64,000 nt of DNA from an uncultured Clostridium sp. (GCF_937920395.1 NZ_CALEVF010000039.1:1-64000); one strand, 5' to 3'. Counted from the first letter of the stretch, positions 7,780-16,695 are shown. The notes: generated by a model not told the origin, from the sequence alone. Numbers and translations are program-made.

Positions 7780-9452
7780 TTTACAATATACTGATTGGTG
7801 GAGCAGCAGGTCAGGGGATGGAAACTCTTGCAATAATACTTGAAAAACTTTTGAAAAAGAAAGGATTTAAAATTTTTACTTTGCAGGATTATATGTCCAG
7901 GGTTAGAGGGGGGCATAATTTTTTTCAGATTCGTTTTGGAGATGAAGAAATAAGCTCACACTGTAATGAGATAGATGGCATTATTGCTTTAAATAAAGAA
8001 ACCATTGAAATTCATGTAGATGAACTAAAAGACACAGGTTTTATTATTGCCGATGAAGCTCTAGACTATAAAGATGATAGATTGTATAATCTACCATTAA
8101 AATCACTTGCGAAAAACATAGGGAATCCTAAAGTTTTTGGAAATGTGGCGTTGGGGGCACTACTTAAACTTTTTAATTTAGATTTAAGTTTTGTAGAAGG
8201 TCTATTAAAAGAAATATTTAAGGATGAGGTTGCAGTCCAAAATTTTGTTGCTTTTGAAGCTGGATATAAAGAGGTTTCATCTAAATATGATTTAAAGGCA
8301 AACGAAAAGGATCAAAGTATATTAATTAATGGTAATGATGCTATTGCTTTAGGAGCTTTAGCTGCAGGATGCACGTTTTACTCAGCTTACCCTATGACAC
8401 CGTCAACTACTATAATGGATTATCTTGCTTCAAAAATGAAGGAAGCAGAAATAGTTGTTGAACAGGCTGAAGATGAAATAGCTGCAATAAATATGGCTAT
8501 TGGGGCTTCTTATGCTGGAGTACGAGCAATGACAGGCACATCTGGTGGCGGATATGCTTTGATGGTAGAAGCTATAGGTTTGTCAAGTATGTTAGAAGTA
8601 CCATTGGTTGTTGCTGAAATACAAAGACCTGGTCCTACAACAGGGTTACCAACAAGAACTGAGCAAGCAGATCTTAAGTTTGTTATATCAGGAACTCCGG
8701 GAGAACTTCCCAAAATGGTAATAGGTTTAAGAGATCCGCAGGACTGTTTTTATCAGACTATGAGAGCCTTTAATTTAGCAGATAAATACCAAATTCCAGT
8801 AATAATTCTAGGTGATCAGTTTTTAGCTGATAGTCTTAAAACAATAAGTCCATTTGATTTTAAGAAAATTAAAATTGAAAGACACCTGAGTGAGGATGAG
8901 TACAATGGAGACAAGATATATAATAGGTATGAAGTAACAAAATCTGGAGTCTCGCCTAGAATAACTCCAGGTAGAATAGCAGGTAAAACTGTTTTAGTGG
9001 ATAGTGATGAGCATGATGAAACTGGTCATATAACAGAATCAGCAGAGGTAAGAGTTATTATGAATGATAAAAGATTAAGAAAAATGGAATCTATAAAGGA
9101 AGACTTATTAGAACCTGAATATATTGGGCAAGAGGATATAGATACTCTATTAATTGGGTGGGGATCATTATATGGACCAATTAAGGAGGCAATTAAACTT
9201 TTAAATGATAAGGGCAAAGAAAAATATGGTGCTTTAGTGTTTGGAGATGTATGGCCATTACCTGATAGTTTGCTTAAACAGAAAACTCTAAAGGCTAAAA
9301 GAGTAATAAATGTAGAGCAAAATGCAACAGGACAACTTGCATTACTTATAAGAGAAAATACCGGAATACAAATGGATGATAGTTATTTAAGATATGATGG
9401 AAGACCAATAGCCTCCGAAGATATAGTTAAAAATATAAAGGGGGTTTTATAA
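7776..9452 (+). CDS. 2-oxoacid:ferredoxin oxidoreductase, fused gamma-alpha subunit
   Basis: A 558-aa protein joining the gamma domain (residues 1 to about 170: ILIGGAAGQGMETL, SRVRGGHNFFQIRF) to the alpha pyrimidine-binding and domain-II parts (from about 185: YSAYPMTPSTTIMDYL, EDEIAAINMAIGASYAGVRA, TGTSGGGYALM, RPGPTTGLPTRTEQAD). With the next gene it oxidatively decarboxylates a 2-oxoacid to acyl-CoA and reduces ferredoxin, or runs in reverse. The gamma-alpha fusion is typical of the 2-oxoglutarate/isovalerate type rather than pyruvate. ATG follows AAAGGAGCTGAAC. No separate ferredoxin-like delta subunit is adjacent. Substrate identity is unresolved. Confidence 0.92.
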   Translation: MIYNILIGGAAGQGMETLAIILEKLLKKKGFKIFTLQDYMSRVRGGHNFFQIRFGDEEISSHCNEIDGIIALNKETIEIHVDELKDTGFIIADEALDYKDDRLYNLPLKSLAKNIGNPKVFGNVALGALLKLFNLDLSFVEGLLKEIFKDEVAVQNFVAFEAGYKEVSSKYDLKANEKDQSILINGNDAIALGALAAGCTFYSAYPMTPSTTIMDYLASKMKEAEIVVEQAEDEIAAINMAIGASYAGVRAMTGTSGGGYALMVEAIGLSSMLEVPLVVAEIQRPGPTTGLPTRTEQADLKFVISGTPGELPKMVIGLRDPQDCFYQTMRAFNLADKYQIPVIILGDQFLADSLKTISPFDFKKIKIERHLSEDEYNGDKIYNRYEVTKSGVSPRITPGRIAGKTVLVDSDEHDETGHITESAEVRVIMNDKRLRKMESIKEDLLEPEYIGQEDIDTLLIGWGSLYGPIKEAIKLLNDKGKEKYGALVFGDVWPLPDSLLKQKTLKAKRVINVEQNATGQLALLIRENTGIQMDDSYLRYDGRPIASEDIVKNIKGVL

Positions 9453-9453
9453 T

Positions 9454-10305
9454 ATGGTTGATTGCAGTATTATTACCTCAGAAACAGCATGGTGTCCAGG
9501 ATGTGGAGATAGAAACATACTTTTAACATTAAAGGAAACACTTATTGAACTTGGGAAGAAACCTCATGAGGTATTAATCGTAGGAGGAATTGGGCAAGCA
9601 GCGAAAACTGCTCAGTATATAAATACAAATGGTTTCTGTGGACTTCATGGAAGGGCTCTACCGCCAGCAATTGCTGCTAAAATTGTTAATAAGGCAATGA
9701 CTGTAATTGTAAATACAGGAGAAGGCGACGCTTATGGTGAAGGTGGAAATCATTTTATTCATAATGTCAGGCGTAATGTAGATATAACTCATTTTGTTCA
9801 TAATAATCAAATTTATGGTTTAACAAAAGGCCAGGCTTCACCAACTTCAGACATAGGACATGTAACTAACGTGCAACCCTTCGGTTCCAATAATATACCA
9901 CTGAACCCTGTTTTACTTGCAATTACACTTGGAGCAGGCTTTGTAGCAAGGGCATTTAGTAATGATAAGGAATCACTAAAAGAAATAATGCTGCAAGCAA
10001 TAAATCATAAAGGATATGCACTTGTAGACATTCTTCAACCTTGTGTAAGTTTTAATAAAATTAATACGCATAAGTGGTATAAAGATCGGATATATATGCT
10101 TGATGACACCTATGATCCAACCAATAAATTAAAAGCAATGGAGAAGGCCATGGAGTGGGGAGATAAAATTCCAGTTGGAATATTATATAAAGAAGAAAAA
10201 CCTCATTTTACTGATAAATTAGATTTTTTAAGAGATGGTAAACCACTAGTAGATAAAGACATTGATTTAGATAAAATTAGTGGGTTTATGAATGAATTTA
10301 AGTAG
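9454..10305 (+). CDS. 2-oxoacid:ferredoxin oxidoreductase, beta (TPP-binding) subunit
   Basis: A 283-aa beta subunit that binds thiamine pyrophosphate and the proximal Fe-S cluster. The N-terminal WCPGCGDR supplies cluster cysteines, GEGDAYGEGGNH is the TPP/Mg motif (usual form GDG), and NNQIYGLTKGQASPTS is the strongly conserved signature. A later CV in LQPCVSF gives a further cluster Cys. It starts one base after the alpha-gamma stop codon, so the two are clearly translated together. It is followed by a strong terminator, making a two-gene operon. Confidence 0.93.
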   Translation: MVDCSIITSETAWCPGCGDRNILLTLKETLIELGKKPHEVLIVGGIGQAAKTAQYINTNGFCGLHGRALPPAIAAKIVNKAMTVIVNTGEGDAYGEGGNHFIHNVRRNVDITHFVHNNQIYGLTKGQASPTSDIGHVTNVQPFGSNNIPLNPVLLAITLGAGFVARAFSNDKESLKEIMLQAINHKGYALVDILQPCVSFNKINTHKWYKDRIYMLDDTYDPTNKLKAMEKAMEWGDKIPVGILYKEEKPHFTDKLDFLRDGKPLVDKDIDLDKISGFMNEFK

Positions 10306-10351
10306 TGATGTTATTTGTGAAACAATGGTTCTAGAAATATTTTAATATAAA

Positions 10352-10399
10352 AAAGGATACAAAGATTAGGATATCTAATTTATTTGTGTCCTTTCTTAT
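10352..10399 (+). terminator. terminator of the oxidoreductase operon
   Basis: AAAGGATACAAA (10352-10363) pairs with TTTGTGTCCTTT (10383-10394), one G-U, and an inner ATTAG/CTAAT stem closes the loop. The sequence runs on as CTTATG, so the T-tail is short but the stem is very stable. Confidence 0.75.
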
Positions 10400-10461
10400 G
10401 TCTAAATAAGTTTAGAATATAACAATATGGTACATACTTTCTATATAAAGAGGGTGTATCG

Positions 10462-10740
10462 ATGGATTTAACAAATAATGAAAAATTAGAATTAATAAAC
10501 AGCATTGAGGTTTTAAAATGTGCAGATGGGTTTAACGAAAAAGCATTTGCTTTTACATATGATAATAATAAAAATAGAAAAATACTTTACGAATTAGGCA
10601 TGACTGAGGAAGAAGTGAATTTTGAATGTAGAGGATGTGGTGTTTTGGATTTAATAAATATTGGACTTAGATATGCTAAAGCATTTAGTAAGGATAAGGG
10701 ATTTTATTCAGATACCAATACTAATTATGAGTTTTTTTAA
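10462..10740 (+). CDS. hypothetical 92-aa protein
   Basis: A small soluble, acidic protein that I do not recognise. It has two parts: a helical N-terminal half and a segment CRGCGVLDLINIGLRYAKAF containing a C-x-x-C pair that could bind metal or form a disulfide. ATG 10462 follows AAAGAGGGTGTATCG. It is free-standing between the oxidoreductase terminator and a hairpin it shares with the convergent collagen-like gene. Codon use matches its neighbours. The gene is likely real because of the ribosome binding site and isolated context. Confidence 0.65.
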   Translation: MDLTNNEKLELINSIEVLKCADGFNEKAFAFTYDNNKNRKILYELGMTEEEVNFECRGCGVLDLINIGLRYAKAFSKDKGFYSDTNTNYEFF

Positions 10741-10760
10741 TTCATATAAAAAGAAAAAAG

Positions 10761-10827
10761 TAGGCACAAGACAGTAAATCCCATTTTAATACAATAAAGT
10801 AAAAATGGAATTACTATTTTATGCCTA
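10761..10827. terminator. long hairpin between convergent genes
   Basis: TAGGCA (10761-10766) pairs with TGCCTA (10822-10827). Inside, AGTAA (10773-10777) faces TTACT (10811-10815), and CCATTTTA faces TAAAAATGG. The A-rich run before 10761 becomes a T-tail on the minus strand, so it best terminates the collagen-like gene. Confidence 0.65.
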
Positions 10828-10849
10828 TTATTATGCATTCAACATAAGA

Positions 10850-11908
10850 TTAGTTTAACTTTAATATAGTAATTGAAGCACTTACTGAAGTGTTAGGTGA
10901 TGGTGCAAGCCTATTCTCAAGATTAACTGATCCACCGCTATTATTTACAATAGAAATGGTTGAGGATGCTGCGAGTGTTATAACCGCTTCACCAAAAATT
11001 TGGGAATTAGAACTTCTTCCAGTGTAGCTTAATTGCTTAGTTACTGCACTATTTACTGCTATTGACCAGGTACTTCCACCACCTGTACCTACTGATACTT
11101 CAAAGCTAATAAGATAAACACCTGCATTTAAAGTGATTTTAGAACCAGGTGCAGTAAATGATATAGGTGCTCCTGATGTTGCAGGGCCATCAAAAATCAC
11201 TGCTGAAGTATTAGCTACAGACTGAGCACTAGCTGAGTAAATATATGCTGCAGCAGACAAACCTCCTCCAGTTGCACCAGTTACTCCGGTATTGCCGGTT
11301 GCACCAGTAGTTCCTGTTACACCAGTTACTCCAGTAGCTCCTGTAGAATCAATTCTGAATATAGTTGCAGTACCAATAGGTCCAGTTATACCTACCAATA
11401 ATATACTAATGAGACCGTTTGAATTATTAACAAATCCGAAAGTGTCCCCTGCTGTTGCGGGATAAGAAATAAGAGAACCATTTAACGTTGGGTTTGTTGC
11501 TGTGATGGATATACCTGCAATAAATGTCTCAGCAGGAAATTTTACTAAATCAATTTGTATAGATGTTGTGGATGGATTTGGAGTGACCGAAAATTTCCAG
11601 TCTATTGTATAAATTCCTGTTGTTTTAATTGTAAACAAACCTGTTTCTGAATCGTAACTGTAATCAGGTCCTAAAATATTTATAGTATCATAATAAATAA
11701 TACCACCAACTGGAATTGATTCTTTATTTGTTGTTATTACAGCATTTAAAAATCCTGTATTTCCAGTTACACCCGTTACTCCAGTACCACCAGTTGCTGT
11801 TGTATTTATTACAAAATTATTATTTGGTTCATTCAATGAAGACGACCTCCTTGATTTTAGTTTAAACTTGTCCAATATTATAGATAAAAGATTATTAAAT
11901 TCACTCAT
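10850..11908 (-). CDS. collagen-like (BclA-type) surface/exosporium protein
   Basis: About 352 aa. I start at ATG 11908, which follows TTAGGAAG; ATG 11944 lacks a ribosome binding site. Order: a charged leader, a short collagen-like run of G-x-T triplets (GGTGVTGVTGNTG), a beta-rich domain of about 130 aa, a second collagen-like run of nine triplets (starting GATGVTGVTG and ending GATGGG), then a C-terminal beta domain of about 130 aa like the C1q/TNF-type tips of BclA proteins. Such glycoproteins form spore-surface filaments. There is no signal peptide, as expected if it is made in the mother cell. Two separate collagen segments are unusual. Spore location is inferred. Confidence 0.85.
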   Translation of the reverse strand: MSEFNNLLSIILDKFKLKSRRSSSLNEPNNNFVINTTATGGTGVTGVTGNTGFLNAVITTNKESIPVGGIIYYDTINILGPDYSYDSETGLFTIKTTGIYTIDWKFSVTPNPSTTSIQIDLVKFPAETFIAGISITATNPTLNGSLISYPATAGDTFGFVNNSNGLISILLVGITGPIGTATIFRIDSTGATGVTGVTGTTGATGNTGVTGATGGGLSAAAYIYSASAQSVANTSAVIFDGPATSGAPISFTAPGSKITLNAGVYLISFEVSVGTGGGSTWSIAVNSAVTKQLSYTGRSSNSQIFGEAVITLAASSTISIVNNSGGSVNLENRLAPSPNTSVSASITILKLN

Positions 11909-11967
11909 AAATAAACTTCCTAACTTAGTAAAGTATATTTTCATATTTATACAATACTAGAATCTCT

Positions 11968-11994
11968 TAGCAGTTTAAGTATTATAAACTGCTA
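11968..11994. repeat. 10-bp inverted repeat upstream of the collagen-like gene
   Basis: TAGCAGTTTA (11968-11977) and TAAACTGCTA (11985-11994) are perfect reverse complements with a 7-base spacer, about 60-85 bases before the chosen start of the collagen-like gene. It could be an operator or a 5'-leader hairpin. Confidence 0.45.
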
Positions 11995-12144
11995 CTATAT
12001 CTTATTCGCATAGAGATATCTGGCTACATATAATTCCAATCGCTTTGTTAGGAGAATATTTACAGGAAAAGTTACTTTAATATTGATAGGCTGTAGTCAT
12101 AAAAATTTGATTTAGTTGTTGCAAATATTGTTGCAAAACAATAA

Positions 12145-12188
12145 AAAGACTGTATCAATTAGCTTTAAAACTAAGTGATACAGTCTTT
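12145..12188 (-). terminator. terminator of tRNA-Leu(CAA)
   Basis: A perfect 13-bp stem, AAAGACTGTATCA (12145-12157) with TGATACAGTCTTT (12176-12188), lies just beyond the 3' end of the minus-strand tRNA gene and is followed on that strand by a T-run. Confidence 0.88.
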
Positions 12189-12200
12189 CTTTAAAATGTA

Positions 12201-12287
12201 TGGTGCCGGAGGCGGGAATCGAACCCGCACGGTATTGCTACCACTGGATTTTGAGTCCAGCGCGTCTGCCAGTTCCACCACTTCGGC
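12201..12287 (-). tRNA. tRNA-Leu (anticodon CAA)
   Basis: An 87-nt class II tRNA with encoded CCA. On the minus strand it begins GCCGAAGTGG. The anticodon loop is CTCAAAA between CTGGA and TCCAG, giving CAA, which reads UUG. A long variable arm follows, and the T-arm is GCGGG-TTCGATT-CCCGC. The acceptor pairs GCCGAAG with CTCCGGC, leaving one A-C mismatch at 5-68. It is a single-gene unit with its own terminator. Confidence 0.95.
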
Positions 12288-12643
12288 ATGTCTGACAAAA
12301 AATATTTTACCATATATTTATGAACAATGCAATAGGTATTTGTATATTTAGTATAAATTAAGCATAAAGTAACATATATTGAGGTATTAATATATTTCAG
12401 ATGCTCTTTTTGTTTTTTTAATTATAATAAAGTTAGTTACTTTTAGGGTATATTATTGTTATAATACAATAGAAATTGTTTTACTTATGTTAAGGAAAAG
12501 TTTATTTTAAGAAGTCATCTTAATGTTATAATAGAAGAGATGTTCGTATTAACAAGTTGATATTTTTATTTGGAAAGTATATTATAAAACGAATATAGTG
12601 TTACTTATAAGGTTATTATCATAGTAGAAAGAAGGGATTTAAA
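12288..12643. other. 356-base gap between tRNA-Leu(CAA) and polA
   Basis: No coding frame is supported. Two extended -10 boxes, both TGTTATAAT (12457-12465 and 12524-12532), face polA; neither has a convincing -35. The second lies 112 bases before the polA ATG and is the better promoter candidate. The rest is plain AT-rich sequence. Confidence 0.5.
12524..12532 (+). promoter_or_regulatory. extended -10 promoter candidate of polA
   Basis: A perfect TGnTATAAT; the -35 region (about 12504-12509) is weak. It leaves a leader of roughly 105 bases before the polA start. Confidence 0.4.
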
Positions 12644-15259
12644 ATGTCTAAGGAAAGACTGTTAATTTTAGATGGTCATAGTCTTATGTATAGAGCTTTT
12701 TATGCATTACCAGCCCTAACAAATTCAGATGGGATATACACTAATGCAGTTTATGGCTTTACATCTATGCTTTTAAAGATGAAAGAGGAGTTTGAGCCTG
12801 ATTATATTGTTACAACATTTGATAGGAAGGCACCTACTTTTCGTCATGAAGAATATAAAGATTATAAGGCAGGTAGAAAAAAAATGCCTGATGAACTACA
12901 GGGACAGTTTGCTCTAGTTAGGGAACTTTTAGAGAAAATGGCTATAGATATTTTTGAATTAGATGGTTTTGAAGCGGATGATTTAATAGGTACATTATCA
13001 GTATTTGCAGAGAAACAAGGACTTGAAGTCTTTATAATAACAGGAGACCGGGATGCACTCCAGCTTGCAACGGATAATGTAAAGATAGTAATAAATAAAA
13101 AAGGAATGTCTGAAAAAGAGATATATGATAGAAACCGTATAATCACGGACTTCGGAGTAACTCCAACAGAATTTATAGATGTAAAAGGACTAATGGGAGA
13201 TGCTTCTGATAATATACCAGGTGTTCCAGGAATAGGTGAAAAAACTGCATATAAGCTTATCAAAGAATATAAGAGTATAGAAAATCTTCTTATGAATATT
13301 GATAAGGTTAGTGGCAAAAAGCTTGTTGAAAATTTAAATACCTATAGTGAACAGGCAATTTTCAGTAAAAAGTTAGCCACAATTATTACTTGTGTGCCTA
13401 TGGAAATGGATCTAAATTCAATTAAATCAAAAGAAAATTATGATGTTCGTGCTGTAAAAGATTTATTTTATAAATTACAGTTTAAGTCATTAATAGACAG
13501 AATATCTGTAGATGATGACTCTGCCGAGGAAATATTCTCTGCAGATTATGAAGTAATAGATAAGTTGAAGGAACTTTCAGAGCTTACCTTTGAAATTAAA
13601 GATACCATATATATAATTTTTGATATAGCGGATACAAATATTTTTTCTAAAATGTGTCTTAATAACATATACATTAATTATAAAGAAAAAAATTATCTTA
13701 TTAAGCTTGATGATTTATTTAAAGAAGATGAGGAAGAAACTATAAGTTGTTTAAAAACTATACTTGAGAGTAATGATATTAAAAAGGTCAGCCATGCTGT
13801 AAAAAATGCATATACTGCACTTAATAAAAAAGGTATAAAACTACATGGCATAAAATTTGATACAGAACTTGCGGCGTATCTGTTAGACTCTGCAAAAAAA
13901 GAATATAGCCTAGAAACACTTATGGATACCAATCTTAGAATTAGTATTACCGGAGCTGGACATGAAAAGGAAATTAATAAAGTAGCATTACTAAAGGGGC
14001 TTTATGAGATATTAGAGCCTAAAATTAAAGAGTATGAAATGGAAAAACTGCTATATGAGGTTGAGCAACCATTAACAGAGGCTATATCATATATGGAGGC
14101 TGAAGGATTCACAGTAGATAGAGCAAATTTAGAAGAACTAGGAGTTAAATTTTCTGCAGATATAGCGAAACTTGAAAGTACTATTTTTGTTTTAGCTGGA
14201 GAAGAATTTAATATAAAATCACCAAAACAATTAGGGAAAATATTATTTGAAAAATTAGATTTGCCTGTTATAAAAAAGACAAAAACAGGATATTCAACTA
14301 ATGCAGAGGTTTTAGAGGCACTAGTAGAAAAGCACCCTATTATTGCAGAAGTTACAAAGTATAGACAAGTAACAAAAATTTTTTCTACATACATTGAGGG
14401 TTTAAAAGCAGTAATTGACACAGATTCTAGAATACATTCAAACTTTATGCAAACAGTCACAACGACGGGAAGGTTATCTAGTACAGAACCTAATTTGCAA
14501 AATATTCCTATAAGACATGAAATGGGTAGGGCAATTAGGAAAGCATTTATACCACACAATGATCAGTGTGTTATATTATCTGCAGATTATTCACAAATAG
14601 AGCTTCGAGTACTCGCACATATTGCTGGAGATGATAATTTAATTCAAGCGTTCATTGATCATAGTGATATTCATACTAAAACAGCATCTGAGGTATTCAA
14701 CGTTCCTATGAATGAGGTTACAAAACTTATGAGAAGTAATGCAAAAGCCGTAAATTTTGGTATAGTATATGGTATTGGTGAATTTAGTTTGGCTAATGAT
14801 TTAAATATATCAAGGAAAGAAGCTAAAACATATATAGAAACTTATTTTGAAAGATACCCGAATGTTAAAAAATACATGAAGGATATAGTTATTGAGGCGC
14901 AGGAAAATAATAGTGTAACTACAATTATGAATAGACGTAGATTTATACCAGAAATAAATTCAGCAAACAAAATTGTAAAGGCTGCAGGTATAAGACTTGC
15001 GATGAATACACCTATACAAGGAAGTGCTGCGGATATTATAAAACTTGCTATGGTTAATGTATTTGATAAATTAAAGGAAGAGGGATTAAAAAGTACTTTA
15101 ATTCTACAGGTACATGATGAATTGATATTAAATGTATATAGGGATGAACAAAAGCAAGTTGAATTTTTAGTTAAGGATCAGATGGAGAATGTTGTTAAAC
15201 TTTTAGTTCCACTAGAAGTGGAAATTAGCATCGGGGAAACATGGTATGAGGCTAAGTAG
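12644..15259 (+). CDS. polA: DNA polymerase I
   Basis: An 871-aa repair and Okazaki-fragment polymerase. Residues 1 to about 290 are the 5'-3' exonuclease (LLILDGHSLMYRAFYALP; DGFEADDLIGT; TGDRDALQL; MGDASDNIPGVPGIG). The middle domain has the 3'-5' exonuclease fold, but its first motif reads FDIADTN instead of D-x-E, so proofreading is probably lost, as in many Firmicutes. The polymerase motifs are intact: LSADYSQIELRVLAHIAG (A), RSNAKAVNFGIVYG (B), LQVHDEL (C). ATG follows AGAAAGAAGGG. A bulged hairpin (15264-15293) separates it from coaE. Confidence 0.97.
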   Translation: MSKERLLILDGHSLMYRAFYALPALTNSDGIYTNAVYGFTSMLLKMKEEFEPDYIVTTFDRKAPTFRHEEYKDYKAGRKKMPDELQGQFALVRELLEKMAIDIFELDGFEADDLIGTLSVFAEKQGLEVFIITGDRDALQLATDNVKIVINKKGMSEKEIYDRNRIITDFGVTPTEFIDVKGLMGDASDNIPGVPGIGEKTAYKLIKEYKSIENLLMNIDKVSGKKLVENLNTYSEQAIFSKKLATIITCVPMEMDLNSIKSKENYDVRAVKDLFYKLQFKSLIDRISVDDDSAEEIFSADYEVIDKLKELSELTFEIKDTIYIIFDIADTNIFSKMCLNNIYINYKEKNYLIKLDDLFKEDEEETISCLKTILESNDIKKVSHAVKNAYTALNKKGIKLHGIKFDTELAAYLLDSAKKEYSLETLMDTNLRISITGAGHEKEINKVALLKGLYEILEPKIKEYEMEKLLYEVEQPLTEAISYMEAEGFTVDRANLEELGVKFSADIAKLESTIFVLAGEEFNIKSPKQLGKILFEKLDLPVIKKTKTGYSTNAEVLEALVEKHPIIAEVTKYRQVTKIFSTYIEGLKAVIDTDSRIHSNFMQTVTTTGRLSSTEPNLQNIPIRHEMGRAIRKAFIPHNDQCVILSADYSQIELRVLAHIAGDDNLIQAFIDHSDIHTKTASEVFNVPMNEVTKLMRSNAKAVNFGIVYGIGEFSLANDLNISRKEAKTYIETYFERYPNVKKYMKDIVIEAQENNSVTTIMNRRRFIPEINSANKIVKAAGIRLAMNTPIQGSAADIIKLAMVNVFDKLKEEGLKSTLILQVHDELILNVYRDEQKQVEFLVKDQMENVVKLLVPLEVEISIGETWYEAK

Positions 15260-15337
15260 TTGAGATTATTAGGCGATATTTAAGCCTATAATCTAATGTA
15301 TTCAATTTTTAGTTATAAAAAAGTAGGGGAGAAGATA

Positions 15338-15946
15338 ATGCTAAAGGTTGGAATAACAGGTGGTATTGGTAGTGGTAAGAGTACTGTAACCAATATGTTA
15401 AAAGATGATGGGTTTACCATTATCGATGCAGATATTGTAGCTAGAGAGGTTTTTATAATATATCCGGAGATAATGGGTAAAATCAAAAGTGAATTTGGAT
15501 ATGGTTATTTCGATAATGAAGGTAAACTTAACAGAAAAAAATTCGGAAATTATATATTTAAAAGTGAGTTACGTAGAAAAAAACTTGAAAGTATAATGAT
15601 ACCTTTTATAACAAAAGAAATACATCACAGAATAAAGATGTGTGAAGAAGATAACTGTAAGTTATGTTTTCTAGATGCACCTACTTTAATAGAGAATAAT
15701 CTCAATACCAGTATGGATATAACTATTTTAGTATGGGTATGTAGTGATGTTCAAATACAAAGGGTTATGCTTCGTGATGAGTTAAATTTAGAGAACACAA
15801 TGGATAGATTAAAAGCTCAAATGCCAATAGACGAAAAGAGAAAATATGCTGATTTTATTATTGATAATGGAAGAAGCGTTGAAGACACAAAGTTGCAGCT
15901 AGATTTAATTATCGCACAGCTCGAAAGGTTAGATGTGAAGTTATGA
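15338..15946 (+). CDS. coaE: dephospho-CoA kinase
   Basis: A 202-aa P-loop kinase that phosphorylates dephospho-CoA at the 3' hydroxyl, the last step of CoA synthesis. The N-terminus reads MLKVGITGGIGSGKSTV, with the Walker A motif; DADIVAREV follows with the family Asp. I chose ATG 15338 because GGGGAGAAGATA precedes it and the product then begins at the first strand; an upstream in-frame ATG at 15296 has no ribosome binding site. Its TGA overlaps the next ATG by four bases. polA-coaE-transglycosylase looks like one transcription unit. Confidence 0.95.
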   Translation: MLKVGITGGIGSGKSTVTNMLKDDGFTIIDADIVAREVFIIYPEIMGKIKSEFGYGYFDNEGKLNRKKFGNYIFKSELRRKKLESIMIPFITKEIHHRIKMCEEDNCKLCFLDAPTLIENNLNTSMDITILVWVCSDVQIQRVMLRDELNLENTMDRLKAQMPIDEKRKYADFIIDNGRSVEDTKLQLDLIIAQLERLDVKL

Positions 15947-16503
15947 AAATTTCAAAAATTGTAAAATTATTAATATTAATTTTATTGGTTATCATAGTAT
16001 TAAATATAAAAAGTATTTTAAAAAATTTTTACCCAATAAAGTATGAAAATCAAATAGTTACATATTCGAAGCGATATAATGTAGATCCATATTTGGTAGC
16101 TGCTGTAATAAGAACAGAGAGCAATTTCGATGAAAAGGCTATTTCTCATACTGGAGCTTATGGATTAATGCAGATAATGCCTGATACTGCACTGTGGATT
16201 GCTGGAAATATGAAATTGAAAAATTTTAATACTGAAAAATCATTTGATTCCGAAATTAATATTGCTATGGGATGTTGGTATCTTGATGATCTAAATAGCG
16301 AATTTAATGGAGATTTAGAATTGGTGCTTGCTGCTTACAATGGTGGACGTGGAAATGTTAAAAAGTGGCTTCAAAATAAAAAGTATTCTACTGATGGTAA
16401 AACACTTAATAATATACCATTTGGAGAAACTGATAAATATGTTAAAAAAGTAAAAATAAATTATCGCATTTATTCAAAGCTGTATAATAATGAGATTAAG
16501 TAA
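15943..16503 (+). CDS. membrane-anchored lytic transglycosylase (SLT domain)
   Basis: A 186-aa protein with one N-terminal membrane helix (LLILILLVIIVLNI) and an extracellular SLT/goose-lysozyme-like domain that cleaves the glycan strand with anhydro-MurNAc formation. The catalytic Glu is in RTESNFDEKA, followed by GAYGLMQIMPDTA and AYNGGRGNV, all canonical. ATG 15943 overlaps coaE by four bases (ATGA), so translation is coupled. The protein is short and carries no LysM or other binding module. The family is certain. Confidence 0.92.
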   Translation: MKISKIVKLLILILLVIIVLNIKSILKNFYPIKYENQIVTYSKRYNVDPYLVAAVIRTESNFDEKAISHTGAYGLMQIMPDTALWIAGNMKLKNFNTEKSFDSEINIAMGCWYLDDLNSEFNGDLELVLAAYNGGRGNVKKWLQNKKYSTDGKTLNNIPFGETDKYVKKVKINYRIYSKLYNNEIK

Positions 16504-16519
16504 AAGTATATAAAAACTA

Positions 16520-16549
16520 TTGACAAATTGTACAGAAATAATATATAAT
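16520..16549 (+). promoter_or_regulatory. sigma-A promoter of tRNA-Leu(AAG)
   Basis: TTGACA (16520-16525), an 18-base spacer, and TATAAT (16544-16549): both boxes match consensus fully. Confidence 0.85.
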
Positions 16550-16550
16550 A

Positions 16551-16587
16551 AATCTTGTAGTTATTGGTCTAGCGATGCTACAAGATT
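16551..16587 (+). repeat. perfect 10-bp hairpin in the tRNA leader
   Basis: AATCTTGTAG (16551-16560) and CTACAAGATT (16578-16587) pair perfectly around a 17-base loop, between the promoter and the tRNA 5' end. The transcript starts within or at it. It may be a pre-tRNA processing structure. Confidence 0.6.
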
Positions 16588-16613
16588 TAATCCTTTACAA
16601 TGGAATATTGTTT

Positions 16614-16695
16614 GCGATAGTGGCGGAATGGCAGACGCGCACGTTTAAGGGACGTGTGGGAGACCATATGGGTTCAAGTCCCATCTGTCGCACCA
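16614..16695 (+). tRNA. tRNA-Leu (anticodon AAG)
   Basis: An 82-nt class II tRNA with encoded CCA. The acceptor GCGATAG pairs with CTGTCGC (one U-G). The anticodon stem CACGT/ACGTG encloses TTAAGGG, giving AAG at 16647-16649, which reads CUU and, if A34 is deaminated, other CUN codons. The variable arm and T-arm (ATGGG-TTCAAGT-CCCAT) are normal. It has its own promoter and terminator. Confidence 0.93.
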
